This document shows positions 17,427 to 24,785 of a DNA stretch of 64,000 nucleotides, in pieces. The stretch spans positions 47,050 to 111,049 of the forward strand of contig NZ_BONQ01000130.1 in the NCBI RefSeq assembly GCF_016862795.1, written 5' to 3'. Made by a program: the position numbers and the translations under genes. Position 1 is the first letter of the stretch. Every line of letters begins with the position of its first letter. Source of the DNA: Dactylosporangium siamense (GTDB lineage: Bacteria; Actinomycetota; Actinomycetes; Mycobacteriales; Micromonosporaceae). Below the pieces are notes generated by a model, which was not told where the DNA came from, searched no databases, and saw nothing but the letters and a program-made list of their open reading frames with translations.

Positions 17427-17491
17427 CGCACCAGAGTAAGGCGTGGCCTAATGTTGGACGTGCAGCGTCCGGACCGGGAGAGGGATCACCG

Positions 17492-18253
17492 ATGAGCAAG
17501 CCTCAGCTCACCAAGGAGTTCTGGCTCACCGCGCTGCGCACCGAGGGCGACGCCCTCCGGGCCGCGCTCGGCGGCGAGACCCCGTTGGACGCCCCCGTGC
17601 CCACCTGCCCCGGCTGGCAGCTGCGGGACCTGGCCTGGCACCTCACGCAGGTCTACGTCTGGGTCAACGCCCTGGTCCCCCGCGGCGTCACCGACCGCCC
17701 GGACCCGCGCCCCGACGAGCCCCTCCCGGCCGGCGTCGACCCCGTGGTCGCCTGGACCGACGCCTTCACCGAGCTGCTCGCCACCCTCGACGCCGTCGAC
17801 CCGGACCTGCCCGCGTTCAACTGGGCCCCGCAGGCGAAGAAGGCCTCCTTCTGGCACCGCCGCATGGCCCACGAGACCGCCGTGCACCGCTGGGACGCCC
17901 AGATGGCCGGCGGCCTCAGCGAGCCCATCGAGCCGAAACTCGCCAGCGACGGTGTCACCGAGGTCCTCGACAGCTGGCTGCCCGCCGGCCGTCGCGGCGG
18001 CCCCGCCAACCGCGCCGGCATGATCGCCCTGCACGCGACTGACGTCGACCAGGTCTGGTATGTCCGCCTCCGCGGCGCCGGGGTCGCCCTCCTGGACACC
18101 GACACCCTGCTGGACTCCGACGACCACCACGAACGCGCCACCGCCAGCGGCCCGGCCAGCGACCTGGTGCTGGCGCTGTTCGGGCGGGTCGCCTTCGACA
18201 CCCTGCTGGTCAGCGGCGACACCGGCCTGCTCGAAGGCCTCCGCATCGGCTGA
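17492..18253 (+). CDS. Maleylpyruvate isomerase family (MDMPI/DinB-like) mycothiol-dependent enzyme
   Basis: A 253-aa protein with the MDMPI N-terminal four-helix metal-binding domain. VPTCPGWQLRDLAWHLTQVY carries one metal His, and FWHRRMAHETAVHRWDAQ carries the second pair, forming the three-His zinc site. The C-terminal domain (about 165-253) is the alpha/beta SCP2-like part common in this family. Such enzymes use mycothiol as thiol cofactor in isomerisation or detoxification, consistent with mshA and mshD in the window. GGGAGAGGG lies before the ATG. The substrate is unknown. Confidence 0.85.
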   Translation: MSKPQLTKEFWLTALRTEGDALRAALGGETPLDAPVPTCPGWQLRDLAWHLTQVYVWVNALVPRGVTDRPDPRPDEPLPAGVDPVVAWTDAFTELLATLDAVDPDLPAFNWAPQAKKASFWHRRMAHETAVHRWDAQMAGGLSEPIEPKLASDGVTEVLDSWLPAGRRGGPANRAGMIALHATDVDQVWYVRLRGAGVALLDTDTLLDSDDHHERATASGPASDLVLALFGRVAFDTLLVSGDTGLLEGLRIG

Positions 18254-18268
18254 CCCCCGCACCACGCG

Positions 18269-19096
18269 CTACACGCGCAGGACGACCGGCGGCTTGCCGG
18301 CGACGGGGGCCGGCTTGTCCACCGGCAGGCCGAACAGCCTGCGGGTGAGCAGCGTGCTGCCGACGACCGCGGCCGGCACGACCAGGATCGCGGCGAACGG
18401 GATCAGCAGGATCACGAACACGGGCATGCCGAAGCCGAGCGCCAACGGCCGGTTCGCGCGCAACATCGCGCGACGGTCCTTCAGCCGCAGGCCGCGACGG
18501 TTGAACGGCACGCCGGTCAGCTCGACCGCGAGCAGCCAGCCGCCGACGACCGCGTCGAGGACCGGGACGACCGTCTGGCCGAGCACCGGCACGAAGCCGA
18601 GCACGAACAGCGGCACCGCCACCACGATCCCCAGCGCGATCAACCTGATCGAATCGGCGGCGTTCTTCAGGATCGTGCGGTACCACGGCAGGTCACTCAT
18701 CCCGGGCGTGCCGCCGAGGCGCTCCTCGATCCGCTCGGAGATGACCTCGTAGAACGGGTCCCCGATGAGCAGCGTCAGCGCCGTGTACGTCAACACCGAC
18801 ACCAACGCCGACACGATCACGATCCCGGCGCCGGCACCGAACCTGACGAGCCCCCGCCACGGCGCGCCCCAGTCGTCGGCGAACCAGGTCGCGGCCGCGG
18901 ACAGGTCCCGGATGAACCACAGCAGGAAGAACCACGCCGTGCCGAGAAGCAGGAAGGAGATCACCGCCGGGATCAGCCCGAGCAGGAGGAGGCGCGGACT
19001 CCGGCCGTACATCGCGAGCCCGCGGCCGAGCAGCCGCGCACCCTCGGCGAACTCGTCCCACATCGTCCTCAGCGGCGCCACCCCGCCATTTTTCAT
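18269..19096 (-). CDS. EI24/CysZ-like integral membrane protein
   Basis: About 275 aa from ATG 19096; an in-frame ATG at 19063 would give 264 aa, and neither has a strong ribosome binding site. The EI24 domain has 4-6 hydrophobic helices, including LLLLGLIPAVISFLLLGTAW, the conserved IGDPFYEVISERIEERL amphipathic region and FVPVLGQTVVPVLDAVVGGW. CysZ relatives move sulfate. In mycobacteria an EI24-domain protein is linked to ESX secretion. Either role is inference here. It converges on the MDMPI gene with a 15-nt gap. Confidence 0.8.
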   Translation of the reverse strand: MKNGGVAPLRTMWDEFAEGARLLGRGLAMYGRSPRLLLLGLIPAVISFLLLGTAWFFLLWFIRDLSAAATWFADDWGAPWRGLVRFGAGAGIVIVSALVSVLTYTALTLLIGDPFYEVISERIEERLGGTPGMSDLPWYRTILKNAADSIRLIALGIVVAVPLFVLGFVPVLGQTVVPVLDAVVGGWLLAVELTGVPFNRRGLRLKDRRAMLRANRPLALGFGMPVFVILLIPFAAILVVPAAVVGSTLLTRRLFGLPVDKPAPVAGKPPVVLRV

Positions 19097-19197
19097 GATC
19101 CCGGGGGCCGGCGAGCAGCCGACCCCGGAACCGCATGCCCGGCCACATCCAACCATGTGCGCATAGGGCGGCAAGCTGACAAGATCGAGGGCCTATC

Positions 19198-19203
19198 TAC
19201 GGT
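19198..19203 (+). promoter_or_regulatory. -10 element (TACGGT) of a predicted leaderless transcript
   Basis: TACGGT ends 6 nt before the ATG of the GntR-type regulator at 19210, with no Shine-Dalgarno sequence. Confidence 0.5.
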
Positions 19204-19209
19204 TGTCGC

Positions 19210-19617
19210 ATGATCGACCGGAGTTCGGATCGGCCGCTGTATCAGCAGCTGGCGGACCTGCTGCGTGAGCAGATCAAGGCGGGCGAACTGGCGCCGGGGG
19301 CGTTCGTGCCGTCGGAGAGCAGTCTCATGCAGGAGTTCGCCCTGGGGCGCCCCGCCGTCCGCAACGCGGTGTCGGTGCTGCGGCAGGAGGGGCTCGTCGT
19401 GTCGGCCCGGGGCGCGCGGACGCAGGTGCGGCCCGCCCTGGAGCGCAGCGTCGTCGAGCTGCGGCCCGGGGACGAGGTCGTCGGGCGGATGCCGACCGAT
19501 CCGGAGCGGCGGGAGCTCGGGATCGACCCGGGCGAGCCGATCCTGGAGGTGACCCGGGCCGACGGTCAGCAGCAGATCTTCACCGCCGGCGCCCATCAGC
19601 TGCGCGTTGTTGGCTGA
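19210..19617 (+). CDS. GntR-family regulator with short C-terminal domain
   Basis: A 135-aa protein. The winged helix occupies residues 1-75 (PLYQQLADLLREQIKAGELAPG, PSESSLMQEFALGRPAVRNAVSVLRQEGLV). The remainder (about 80-125) resembles only the first part of a UTRA effector domain (GRMPTDPERRELGIDPGEPILEV), so the ligand-binding domain is truncated compared with usual 230-250 aa HutC members. Effector and targets are unknown. It ends 3 nt from the stop of the convergent alaX gene. Confidence 0.85.
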   Translation: MIDRSSDRPLYQQLADLLREQIKAGELAPGAFVPSESSLMQEFALGRPAVRNAVSVLRQEGLVVSARGARTQVRPALERSVVELRPGDEVVGRMPTDPERRELGIDPGEPILEVTRADGQQQIFTAGAHQLRVVG

Positions 19618-19620
19618 GCG

Positions 19621-20358
19621 TCAGTCGCTGAGACGGACCCGCACCCTGCGGTTGGCCTTGCCCTTGCTCTCGACCTTGACGACCTGCATCCGGCCGATCT
19701 GCGCGGTCGACGCGACATGCGTGCCGCCGTCGGCCTGGGCGTCCAGGCCGACGATGTCGACGATGCGGATCTCCTGCTCGTCGGCGGGGATCAGGTTGGA
19801 CTGGGTCCGGATGATGTCGGGCAGGGCGAGCGCCTCGTCGCGGCCGAGGACCTTGGTCACGACCTTGCGGTCGGCGGCGACCTCGGCGTTGATGAGCTCC
19901 TCGAGCCTGGCCTTGAAGTCGGCCGGGACCTCGGGCAGGTTGAAGTCCATGCGGGCCTCGGCGGGCTCCATCGAGCCGCCGGTGACGAGGGCGCCGAAGT
20001 CGCGGAACACCACCCCGCCCAGGACGTGCAGGCCGGAGTGGGTGCGCATCAGCCTGGTGCGGCGGTCGTCCTCGACGGCGCCGATGACCTCGGTGCCGGC
20101 GGGCGGCAGCGGGTCGCCCTCGGCCGGCAGGAGGTAGAGGTCGTCGCCCTTGCGCGTGCCGGTGATCCGGGTCTGCACCCCCTGCCACAGCAGCACGCCG
20201 TGGTCCGGTGGCTGACCGCCGCCGCCGGGGTAGAAGGCGGAGCGGTCCAGCACGATGCCGTCCGTGGCATCGGCGTGCAGGACGACGCACGTCCACTCGC
20301 GCAGTGTCGGGTCCGCGAGGTCGAGGCGGGCAGTCCTGCCGTGTTGCGTGACACCCAT
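19621..20358 (-). CDS. Alanyl-tRNA editing protein (AlaX type)
   Basis: A 245-aa free-standing trans-editing protein that would deacylate Ser-tRNA(Ala) or Gly-tRNA(Ala). The N-terminal glycine-rich part DRSAFYPGGGGQPPDHG matches the AlaX-M/AlaRS extension. The zinc motif HxxxH is present as RTHSGLHVLGG. The second motif, normally CxxxH, reads ADGGTHVAST, so Asp replaces Cys and the metal site has at most three standard ligands. A TAGAGT -10 lies 7 nt before the ATG. Editing function is probable from family. Confidence 0.88.
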   Translation of the reverse strand: MGVTQHGRTARLDLADPTLREWTCVVLHADATDGIVLDRSAFYPGGGGQPPDHGVLLWQGVQTRITGTRKGDDLYLLPAEGDPLPPAGTEVIGAVEDDRRTRLMRTHSGLHVLGGVVFRDFGALVTGGSMEPAEARMDFNLPEVPADFKARLEELINAEVAADRKVVTKVLGRDEALALPDIIRTQSNLIPADEQEIRIVDIVGLDAQADGGTHVASTAQIGRMQVVKVESKGKANRRVRVRLSD

Positions 20359-20365
20359 GTCCGGA

Positions 20366-20371
20366 ACTCTA
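20366..20371 (-). promoter_or_regulatory. -10 element (TAGAGT) of a predicted leaderless transcript
   Basis: TAGAGT on the minus strand ends 7 nt before the alaX-type ATG at 20358. Confidence 0.5.
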
Positions 20372-20534
20372 TGTCGGTCCGGCCCAGCGGCGCAGCGCGG
20401 TCATGGTCCGATCCTCCCCAGCAGCTCGTAGAAAACCCTTTCGTAGGACAGACGCTCCGGCGGCGGCGTTAGATACGCGCCGAGACTCAGCCGTTCGGTC
20501 AGAACTGGCGTCGGAAACCGGGCAAACGACTCGT

Positions 20535-21419
20535 TCAGTTCAGAAACGAGGAGATCCGGGTGCGCAGGTCGGCCCGCTGGGTCCAGACGACGCCGGGGCG
20601 GTCGTAGATGTGCAGCTCGGCGTCCGGAAGGGACTCGGCCAGCTGCTCGGCGACGGTGACGGGGTGCAGGTCGTCGCCGCGGGAGCCGATGACGAGGCAC
20701 TTCGCGGTGACCTTGGCAAGGTCGGCGCGGTCCTCGACGGCGACCTGGGCCGGCAGGCTGCCGAGGCCGGCGGCGAGCCCGTCGCGCATCAGCTGGTCGA
20801 GTCGCTGGCGCAGGAAGGCCCAGACCGGCGGCGAGTTGCGGACCTGGGTGGGGACCTCCATGGAGATCACGTCGGCGACGGCGGCGGCGTCTCCGGCCTC
20901 GATCGCTTCGAGCAGCGCGGTGAGGCGCTCCTGCGCGGCGGCCGGCCGCGCCGTATCGAGGACGGCGGGCAGGAAGAACACGGCGCGCTCGAAGCGGCCC
21001 GGGTTGTCGGCGAGCAGCCGGCACAGGGCGCCGGCGCCGAGGCTGACGCCCAGGGCGCGGGTGGCACCGGAGAGGTCCGCGACGGCGCGCAGGTCGCGGG
21101 CGAGGTCGGCATACGTCCAGACGCCACCTGGCGAGGCGGAGTGGCCGTGGCCGCGGAACTGGAAGAAGACCTTGCGGCCGGACACGGCGCTACCGAGCGG
21201 GCGGGTCTCGGCGATCCCGCTGCCCAGTCCGTGCGCGAAGACCGTGACGGGGTTGCCATCACCGGTGATGAGCCACTCCAGCTCGACACCGTGCGGGGTG
21301 GCGATCTGCTCCGTCGGCGGTGCGGGGAGGGTCGGCCGGCCGGTCTGCGGCCCGCGGGTCACGGGCGGGCGGAACCGGTCGGGCCTGCCGTCGGGCGGCG
21401 GCGGCCAGCGGAAGTCCAT
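20535..21419 (-). CDS. Alpha/beta hydrolase-fold protein, catalytic His not evident
   Basis: About 294 aa from ATG 21419. A Pro-rich N-terminus (1-40) precedes the fold. VTVFAHGLGSGIAETRPL gives the oxyanion loop, GVSLGAGAL the nucleophile elbow and IGSRGDDLHPV the acid residue. The region where the catalytic His should fall (IYDRPGVVWTQRADLR) contains none, so either another residue serves or the protein is not a hydrolase. DUF2516 lies 13 nt upstream on the same strand, suggesting an operon with the HbhA-like and XRE genes. The substrate is unknown. Confidence 0.8.
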   Translation of the reverse strand: MDFRWPPPPDGRPDRFRPPVTRGPQTGRPTLPAPPTEQIATPHGVELEWLITGDGNPVTVFAHGLGSGIAETRPLGSAVSGRKVFFQFRGHGHSASPGGVWTYADLARDLRAVADLSGATRALGVSLGAGALCRLLADNPGRFERAVFFLPAVLDTARPAAAQERLTALLEAIEAGDAAAVADVISMEVPTQVRNSPPVWAFLRQRLDQLMRDGLAAGLGSLPAQVAVEDRADLAKVTAKCLVIGSRGDDLHPVTVAEQLAESLPDAELHIYDRPGVVWTQRADLRTRISSFLN

Positions 21420-21432
21420 CAACGACCCGCCA

Positions 21433-21759
21433 TCACCACGAGCCGTGGCCGTCTACCGCGTCGCGCAGCGCGGGTCTGATGTCGAGCAGATACACGGCGA
21501 AGATGCCGGCGGCAATGAGCAGGAAGATGCTGAGGTAGCCCATCCGCAGTTGGGGCGCCACGGCGGTGAGCAGCAGACCACCGCCGGTCAGGGCCAGCCA
21601 GACCGTTTTCGACATCGTGCCGATGGCGGGAAACGCGTCGGCCCGCTGGACGAGGCAGTGCAGCAACGCCGCGGCGCCGAGCACCAGGCAGAAGACCCAC
21701 ACCGCCACGTCGATGTAGAGCTCGACCGTCGCGTAGAACATTGGCACTGCAGTCACCAT
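21433..21759 (-). CDS. DUF2516 family membrane protein
   Basis: A 108-aa protein with three hydrophobic helices (VAVWVFCLVLGAAALLHCLV, VWLALTGGGLLLTAVAP, LSIFLLIAAGIFAVYLLDI) and the family's closing motif DIRPALRDAVDGHGSW. This family (Rv0476 in M. tuberculosis) regularly follows the HbhA-like gene, as here. The function is unknown. A TAAGCT -10 lies 6 nt before the ATG, giving it a promoter separate from the HbhA-like gene 70 nt upstream. Confidence 0.85.
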   Translation of the reverse strand: MVTAVPMFYATVELYIDVAVWVFCLVLGAAALLHCLVQRADAFPAIGTMSKTVWLALTGGGLLLTAVAPQLRMGYLSIFLLIAAGIFAVYLLDIRPALRDAVDGHGSW

Positions 21760-21765
21760 CCCACG

Positions 21766-21771
21766 AGCTTA
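21766..21771 (-). promoter_or_regulatory. -10 element (TAAGCT) of a predicted leaderless transcript
   Basis: TAAGCT on the minus strand lies 6 nt before the ATG of the DUF2516 gene. Confidence 0.5.
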
Positions 21772-21829
21772 TTCCGAAGCCCCCCGGCCCGTGCGACACG
21801 GTGCCGGAGGGCTCCCGACAAACTCCCGG

Positions 21830-22348
21830 TTACTTCTTCGCGGGCGCGGTCTTCTTCGCCGCGGTGGCCTTCTTCGCGGGCGTCCCAGCGGCGGCCGGCG
21901 TGGTGGCTGACGGCTTCGGCGCGACGGCCGGCGCGACGTCGGCCGGGGTCGGGGTGACGGCGACCTCGGTGGTCACGGTCTTCGTGGCCGGCTCGATCTC
22001 GATCTTCGCCTCGGCGGTGCGGCCCCCGGCGACGACCTTCTCGCCGCGGTTGACCAGATCGGTGTAGACGGCGACGGCCTTGTCCTGGGCGACCTGGGCG
22101 CCCGCGAGCAGCGACACGGTGTTGCGACGGGCCACGTCGCGCAGCCGGTCGGCGGCCACGGTCAGGTCGGCGCGCAGGTTGGTCTCGGTGACCGCGTCGG
22201 TCACGGCCGGGCGCAGCTCCTCGACCCGGGCACGCAGCTGGGCGACCTGGGCGGGCAGCTTGCGCAGCTGCTGATAGGCCAGGTCACCGGCGCCGGCCGC
22301 GGCGTAGAGCGGCGTGGGAATCTTGCGGGTGGTGGTGCTGGTGGTCAT
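21830..22348 (-). CDS. HbhA-like coiled-coil protein with Lys/Ala/Pro-rich tail
   Basis: A 172-aa protein. Residues about 10-110 form a long helical, coiled-coil-prone domain (LRKLPAQVAQLRARVEELRPAV), as in mycobacterial heparin-binding haemagglutinin. Residues about 115-172 are Ala/Pro/Thr-rich and end in lysine repeats (KKATAAKKTAPAKK), the part that binds anionic polymers in HbhA. Position after an XRE gene and before DUF2516 matches Rv0474-Rv0476. GAGGAG precedes the ATG, which overlaps the XRE stop by 4 nt. In a non-pathogen the tail more likely binds DNA, lipid or wall polymers than heparin. Confidence 0.82.
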   Translation of the reverse strand: MTTSTTTRKIPTPLYAAAGAGDLAYQQLRKLPAQVAQLRARVEELRPAVTDAVTETNLRADLTVAADRLRDVARRNTVSLLAGAQVAQDKAVAVYTDLVNRGEKVVAGGRTAEAKIEIEPATKTVTTEVAVTPTPADVAPAVAPKPSATTPAAAGTPAKKATAAKKTAPAKK

Positions 22349-22758
22349 GGTGACTCCTCTGACTTCGTCGTGGCTTCCGGATCGGCGTCGAGCCCCGCCC
22401 CCGAGGCGGCGCCGTCCAGGTCGTTGCGCGTGTTCTCGCGCCGGAACGTCTCGTAGATCTGCGTGAGCGACTGCTTCTGGGCCATGGTGAGATCACTGTC
22501 CGCAGCGATCGCGGCCAGCACGTCGTGCCCTTCGCGCTCGAGCAGGCCGGCCCGCAGGTACATCATCGGGGTCGACACCCGCAGCGCACCGGCGAGCTGC
22601 GCGAGCACCTCGGCACTCGGTTTGCGCAGGCCACGCTCGATCTGACTGAGATATGGGTTGCTGACTCCGGCCTGCTCGGCGAGCTGGCGGAGCGAGATGC
22701 GCGCGTTGCGGCGCAGGTCACGAATGAACCCACCCAGGTCGCGCGGCTCTTCAGTCAC
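22345..22758 (-). CDS. XRE-family transcriptional regulator (Rv0474-like)
   Basis: 137 aa from GTG 22758, fixed by a TACCGT -10 seven nt upstream. The helix-turn-helix covers about residues 8-65 (FIRDLRRNARISLRQLAEQAG, VSNPYLSQIERGLRKPS). A C-terminal helical region (MAQKQSLTQIYETFRREN) probably mediates oligomerisation. It probably controls the downstream HbhA-like gene, whose ATG overlaps its TGA. A 12-bp inverted repeat at 22781-22817 lies over its own -35 region, pointing to autorepression. Confidence 0.88.
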   Translation of the reverse strand: MTEEPRDLGGFIRDLRRNARISLRQLAEQAGVSNPYLSQIERGLRKPSAEVLAQLAGALRVSTPMMYLRAGLLEREGHDVLAAIAADSDLTMAQKQSLTQIYETFRRENTRNDLDGAASGAGLDADPEATTKSEESP

Positions 22759-22773
22759 GCTACCGACGGTAGC
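22759..22773. promoter_or_regulatory. Palindrome at the XRE start containing its -10 (TACCGT)
   Basis: GCTACCG and CGGTAGC form a perfect 7-bp inverted repeat with a 1-nt centre, directly before the XRE GTG. The -10 element TACCGT (22766-22771, minus strand) lies inside it, 7 nt before the start codon. Confidence 0.55.
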
Positions 22774-22780
22774 TCGCTCT

Positions 22781-22817
22781 GCTAACTCTTGCAAGCAAAA
22801 CGCTAGCAAGAGCTAGC
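22781..22817. promoter_or_regulatory. Candidate XRE autoregulatory operator
   Basis: GCTAACTCTTGC (22781-22792) and GCAAGAGCTAGC (22806-22817) form an 11-of-12 bp inverted repeat with a 13-nt spacer. It covers the expected -35 region of the XRE promoter and sits before the asparaginase stop. Confidence 0.6.
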
Positions 22818-22827
22818 GTGAACCGGG

Positions 22828-23775
22828 TCACCAGACCGCGCGCACCGAACCTACCCGGGAGCCGCCCCCCAAAACCGGCATATCGGCGTACTTCCCCAAG
22901 GAGAAGCCCAGCCGGGACAGCCCCGCACCGAGCACCGGCAGTCTGGGGCGCGCCGAACCATCGTCGATCTTCAGCGCCACCGCGCCGACGCCGGGGACCG
23001 CGACCGCCATGATCCCCTCGGCCCCGACCTTCGACAGCAGCCCCGGAAACGCCCGCATGAGGTGCGTGTCGTGCCCGTCCGCATCGGTGCCGGAGACCAG
23101 GTCGGGGTGCGCCCGCATGGCGTCGGCGACCCGCCGCTCGGCGGCTCCCGGCGCGGCGGACACCAGCCGCAGGAACGCCGCCGCCAGGCCGCGCAGCGAC
23201 ACCGCCAGCAGCGGCGCGCCGCACCCGTCGACCCCGACCGCGGCGGCCGGCTCGCCGGCGAGGGACTCGACCCCGTGCCGGATCGCGACCTGCACCGGGT
23301 GCGCGGGGTCGAGATACCCGGCGAGGGGCCAGCCGTTCGCGGCGCAGGTGCGCAGCATCCCGGCGTGCTTGCCGGAGCAGTTCATGAACAGCGGCTGCCG
23401 CGACGCACCCGCCCTGACCAGGTCGTCACGCGCGTCCTCGGAGAGCGGGTAGTCCGGCGGGCAGCCGAGCGCGGTGGCCGGCAGCGGGCCGAGGACGCCG
23501 CGGACCGCGTCCAGGTGCACCGGCTGACCGCGGTGGCTGGCCGAGATGATCGCCAACTCGGCAGGAGCGGCGACGAGCCCCGCCGCCAGCATCCCGACGG
23601 CCTGCATGGGCTTGTTGGACGAGCGCGGGAAGACCGGCCCGAGCACGTCACCGGCCCACGCCGTGACCTCGCCGTCCGCGTCCAGGACCACGATCGACCC
23701 GCTGTGCCGGCTCTCGACGAACCCGCTGCGGACCACCTCGGCGAGCGGTTCGCCACCCAGATAACGGTCGCTCAT
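22828..23775 (-). CDS. L-asparaginase II family protein (Rhizobium etli AnsA type)
   Basis: A 315-aa protein of the serine beta-lactamase-like asparaginase family (PF06089 type). Motifs visible are FPRSSNKPMQAVGML (Ser-x-x-Lys), SASHRGQPVHL, MNCSGKHAGML (second Ser/Lys pair) and GVDGCGAPLLAV. It deamidates asparagine to aspartate and ammonia in the cytoplasm. The ATG is preceded by GGAGGTGGCGGC. That leader belongs to an 86-bp direct repeat that fills the space up to the BKACE gene. Confidence 0.88.
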   Translation of the reverse strand: MSDRYLGGEPLAEVVRSGFVESRHSGSIVVLDADGEVTAWAGDVLGPVFPRSSNKPMQAVGMLAAGLVAAPAELAIISASHRGQPVHLDAVRGVLGPLPATALGCPPDYPLSEDARDDLVRAGASRQPLFMNCSGKHAGMLRTCAANGWPLAGYLDPAHPVQVAIRHGVESLAGEPAAAVGVDGCGAPLLAVSLRGLAAAFLRLVSAAPGAAERRVADAMRAHPDLVSGTDADGHDTHLMRAFPGLLSKVGAEGIMAVAVPGVGAVALKIDDGSARPRLPVLGAGLSRLGFSLGKYADMPVLGGGSRVGSVRAVW

Positions 23776-23954
23776 GCCGCCACCTCCGCTGCGCTCCGGC
23801 GTCGGCCTGAGCCAGACCTGTCACATGATGAGCGGCCCGAGCCGCTCCGCTGGCCGCTCATGCCGCCACCTCCGCCGCGCTCCAGCGTCGGCCCGAGCCA
23901 ACCTGCGATGCTGATGAGCGGCCCGAGCCGCTTCGCTGGCCGCTCATGCGGCGA
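23769..23954. repeat. 86-bp direct repeat (two full copies plus start of a third) between BKACE and asparaginase genes
   Basis: Copies begin at 23769, 23855 and 23941 with CGCTCATGC. The first copy contains the asparaginase start codon; the third begins inside the BKACE stop region (TCA at 23944-23946). Within each copy ATGAGCGGCC and GGCCGCTCAT can pair as a 10-bp stem. Confidence 0.88.
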
Positions 23955-24777
23955 TCCCCAGCAGCGTGCGGGCCTCGGCCGGGGTCATCGGCGGGCGCTG
24001 GGCGAGCCGGGCGAAGGCGGAGGCCCGCGCGACGAGCTGCGCGTTGCTCTCCACCGGCACGCCCTTGGCGTAGGTGACGGTGTCCTCCATGCCGACCCGC
24101 AGGTGCCCGCCGGCGGACAGCGACGCGAGCAGGACCGGCAGCGTGCCACGGCCGATGCCGGTCGCCGAGAAGGTGGTCCCCTCGGGCAGGTCGCGCATCG
24201 CCTGGACGCACGCCACGAGCGCCTCGGCGGTGCCGGGCATCCCGCCGGGCACGTTCATGACGAGGTCGAGGTGGACGTGGCCGCCGAAGGGCAGCCCGTG
24301 CCGGTCGAGCAGGCGGCGCAGGGTGGTCAGCTGGCCGAGGTCGAAGATCTCGTACTCGGGGACGATCCCGCGGTCGCGCATCCGGGTGTGCAGCTCGACG
24401 ATGAACGCCCACCGGTTGAGGAACACGTCGTCGCCGAAGTTGACCGTGCCCATCGTGCAGGAGGCCATGTCGGGCCCGGCGTCCAGGACCCGGAGCCGGT
24501 CGTCCTCGGGGTCGGTGACCGCGCCGCCGCTGGAGAGCTGGACGATGAGGTCGGTCTCGGCCCGCAGCGCGGCGACGGCCTCCTTCAGCCGCCCCAGGTC
24601 CAGGGTCGGCTCGGCGGCGTCGTCGCGCAGGTGCACGTGGATGACGCTCGCACCCACCGCCTGGCATTCCTTGCCGGTCGTGACCAGCTCGGCCAGGGTC
24701 ACCGGCAGGGCTGGCACGTCGGACTTGCGGGACTCGGCGCCGGTGGGCGCCACCGTGATCAACGTCGGTGTTGTCAT
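23944..24777 (-). CDS. Beta-keto acid cleavage enzyme (BKACE, DUF849)
   Basis: 277 aa from ATG 24777. It is a TIM-barrel zinc enzyme of the 3-keto-5-aminohexanoate cleavage family, which condenses a beta-keto acid with acetyl-CoA to give acetoacetate and a new CoA ester. The metal ligands HVHLRDD are near residue 47 and GGHVHLDLVM further on, and GMEDTVTYAKG supplies the conserved Glu. The G1 side chains that set specificity are not diagnostic by eye. YgfZ lies 8 nt upstream on the same strand. The substrate is unknown. Confidence 0.88.
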   Translation of the reverse strand: MTTPTLITVAPTGAESRKSDVPALPVTLAELVTTGKECQAVGASVIHVHLRDDAAEPTLDLGRLKEAVAALRAETDLIVQLSSGGAVTDPEDDRLRVLDAGPDMASCTMGTVNFGDDVFLNRWAFIVELHTRMRDRGIVPEYEIFDLGQLTTLRRLLDRHGLPFGGHVHLDLVMNVPGGMPGTAEALVACVQAMRDLPEGTTFSATGIGRGTLPVLLASLSAGGHLRVGMEDTVTYAKGVPVESNAQLVARASAFARLAQRPPMTPAEARTLLGIAA

Positions 24778-24785
24778 GGCTCTTT

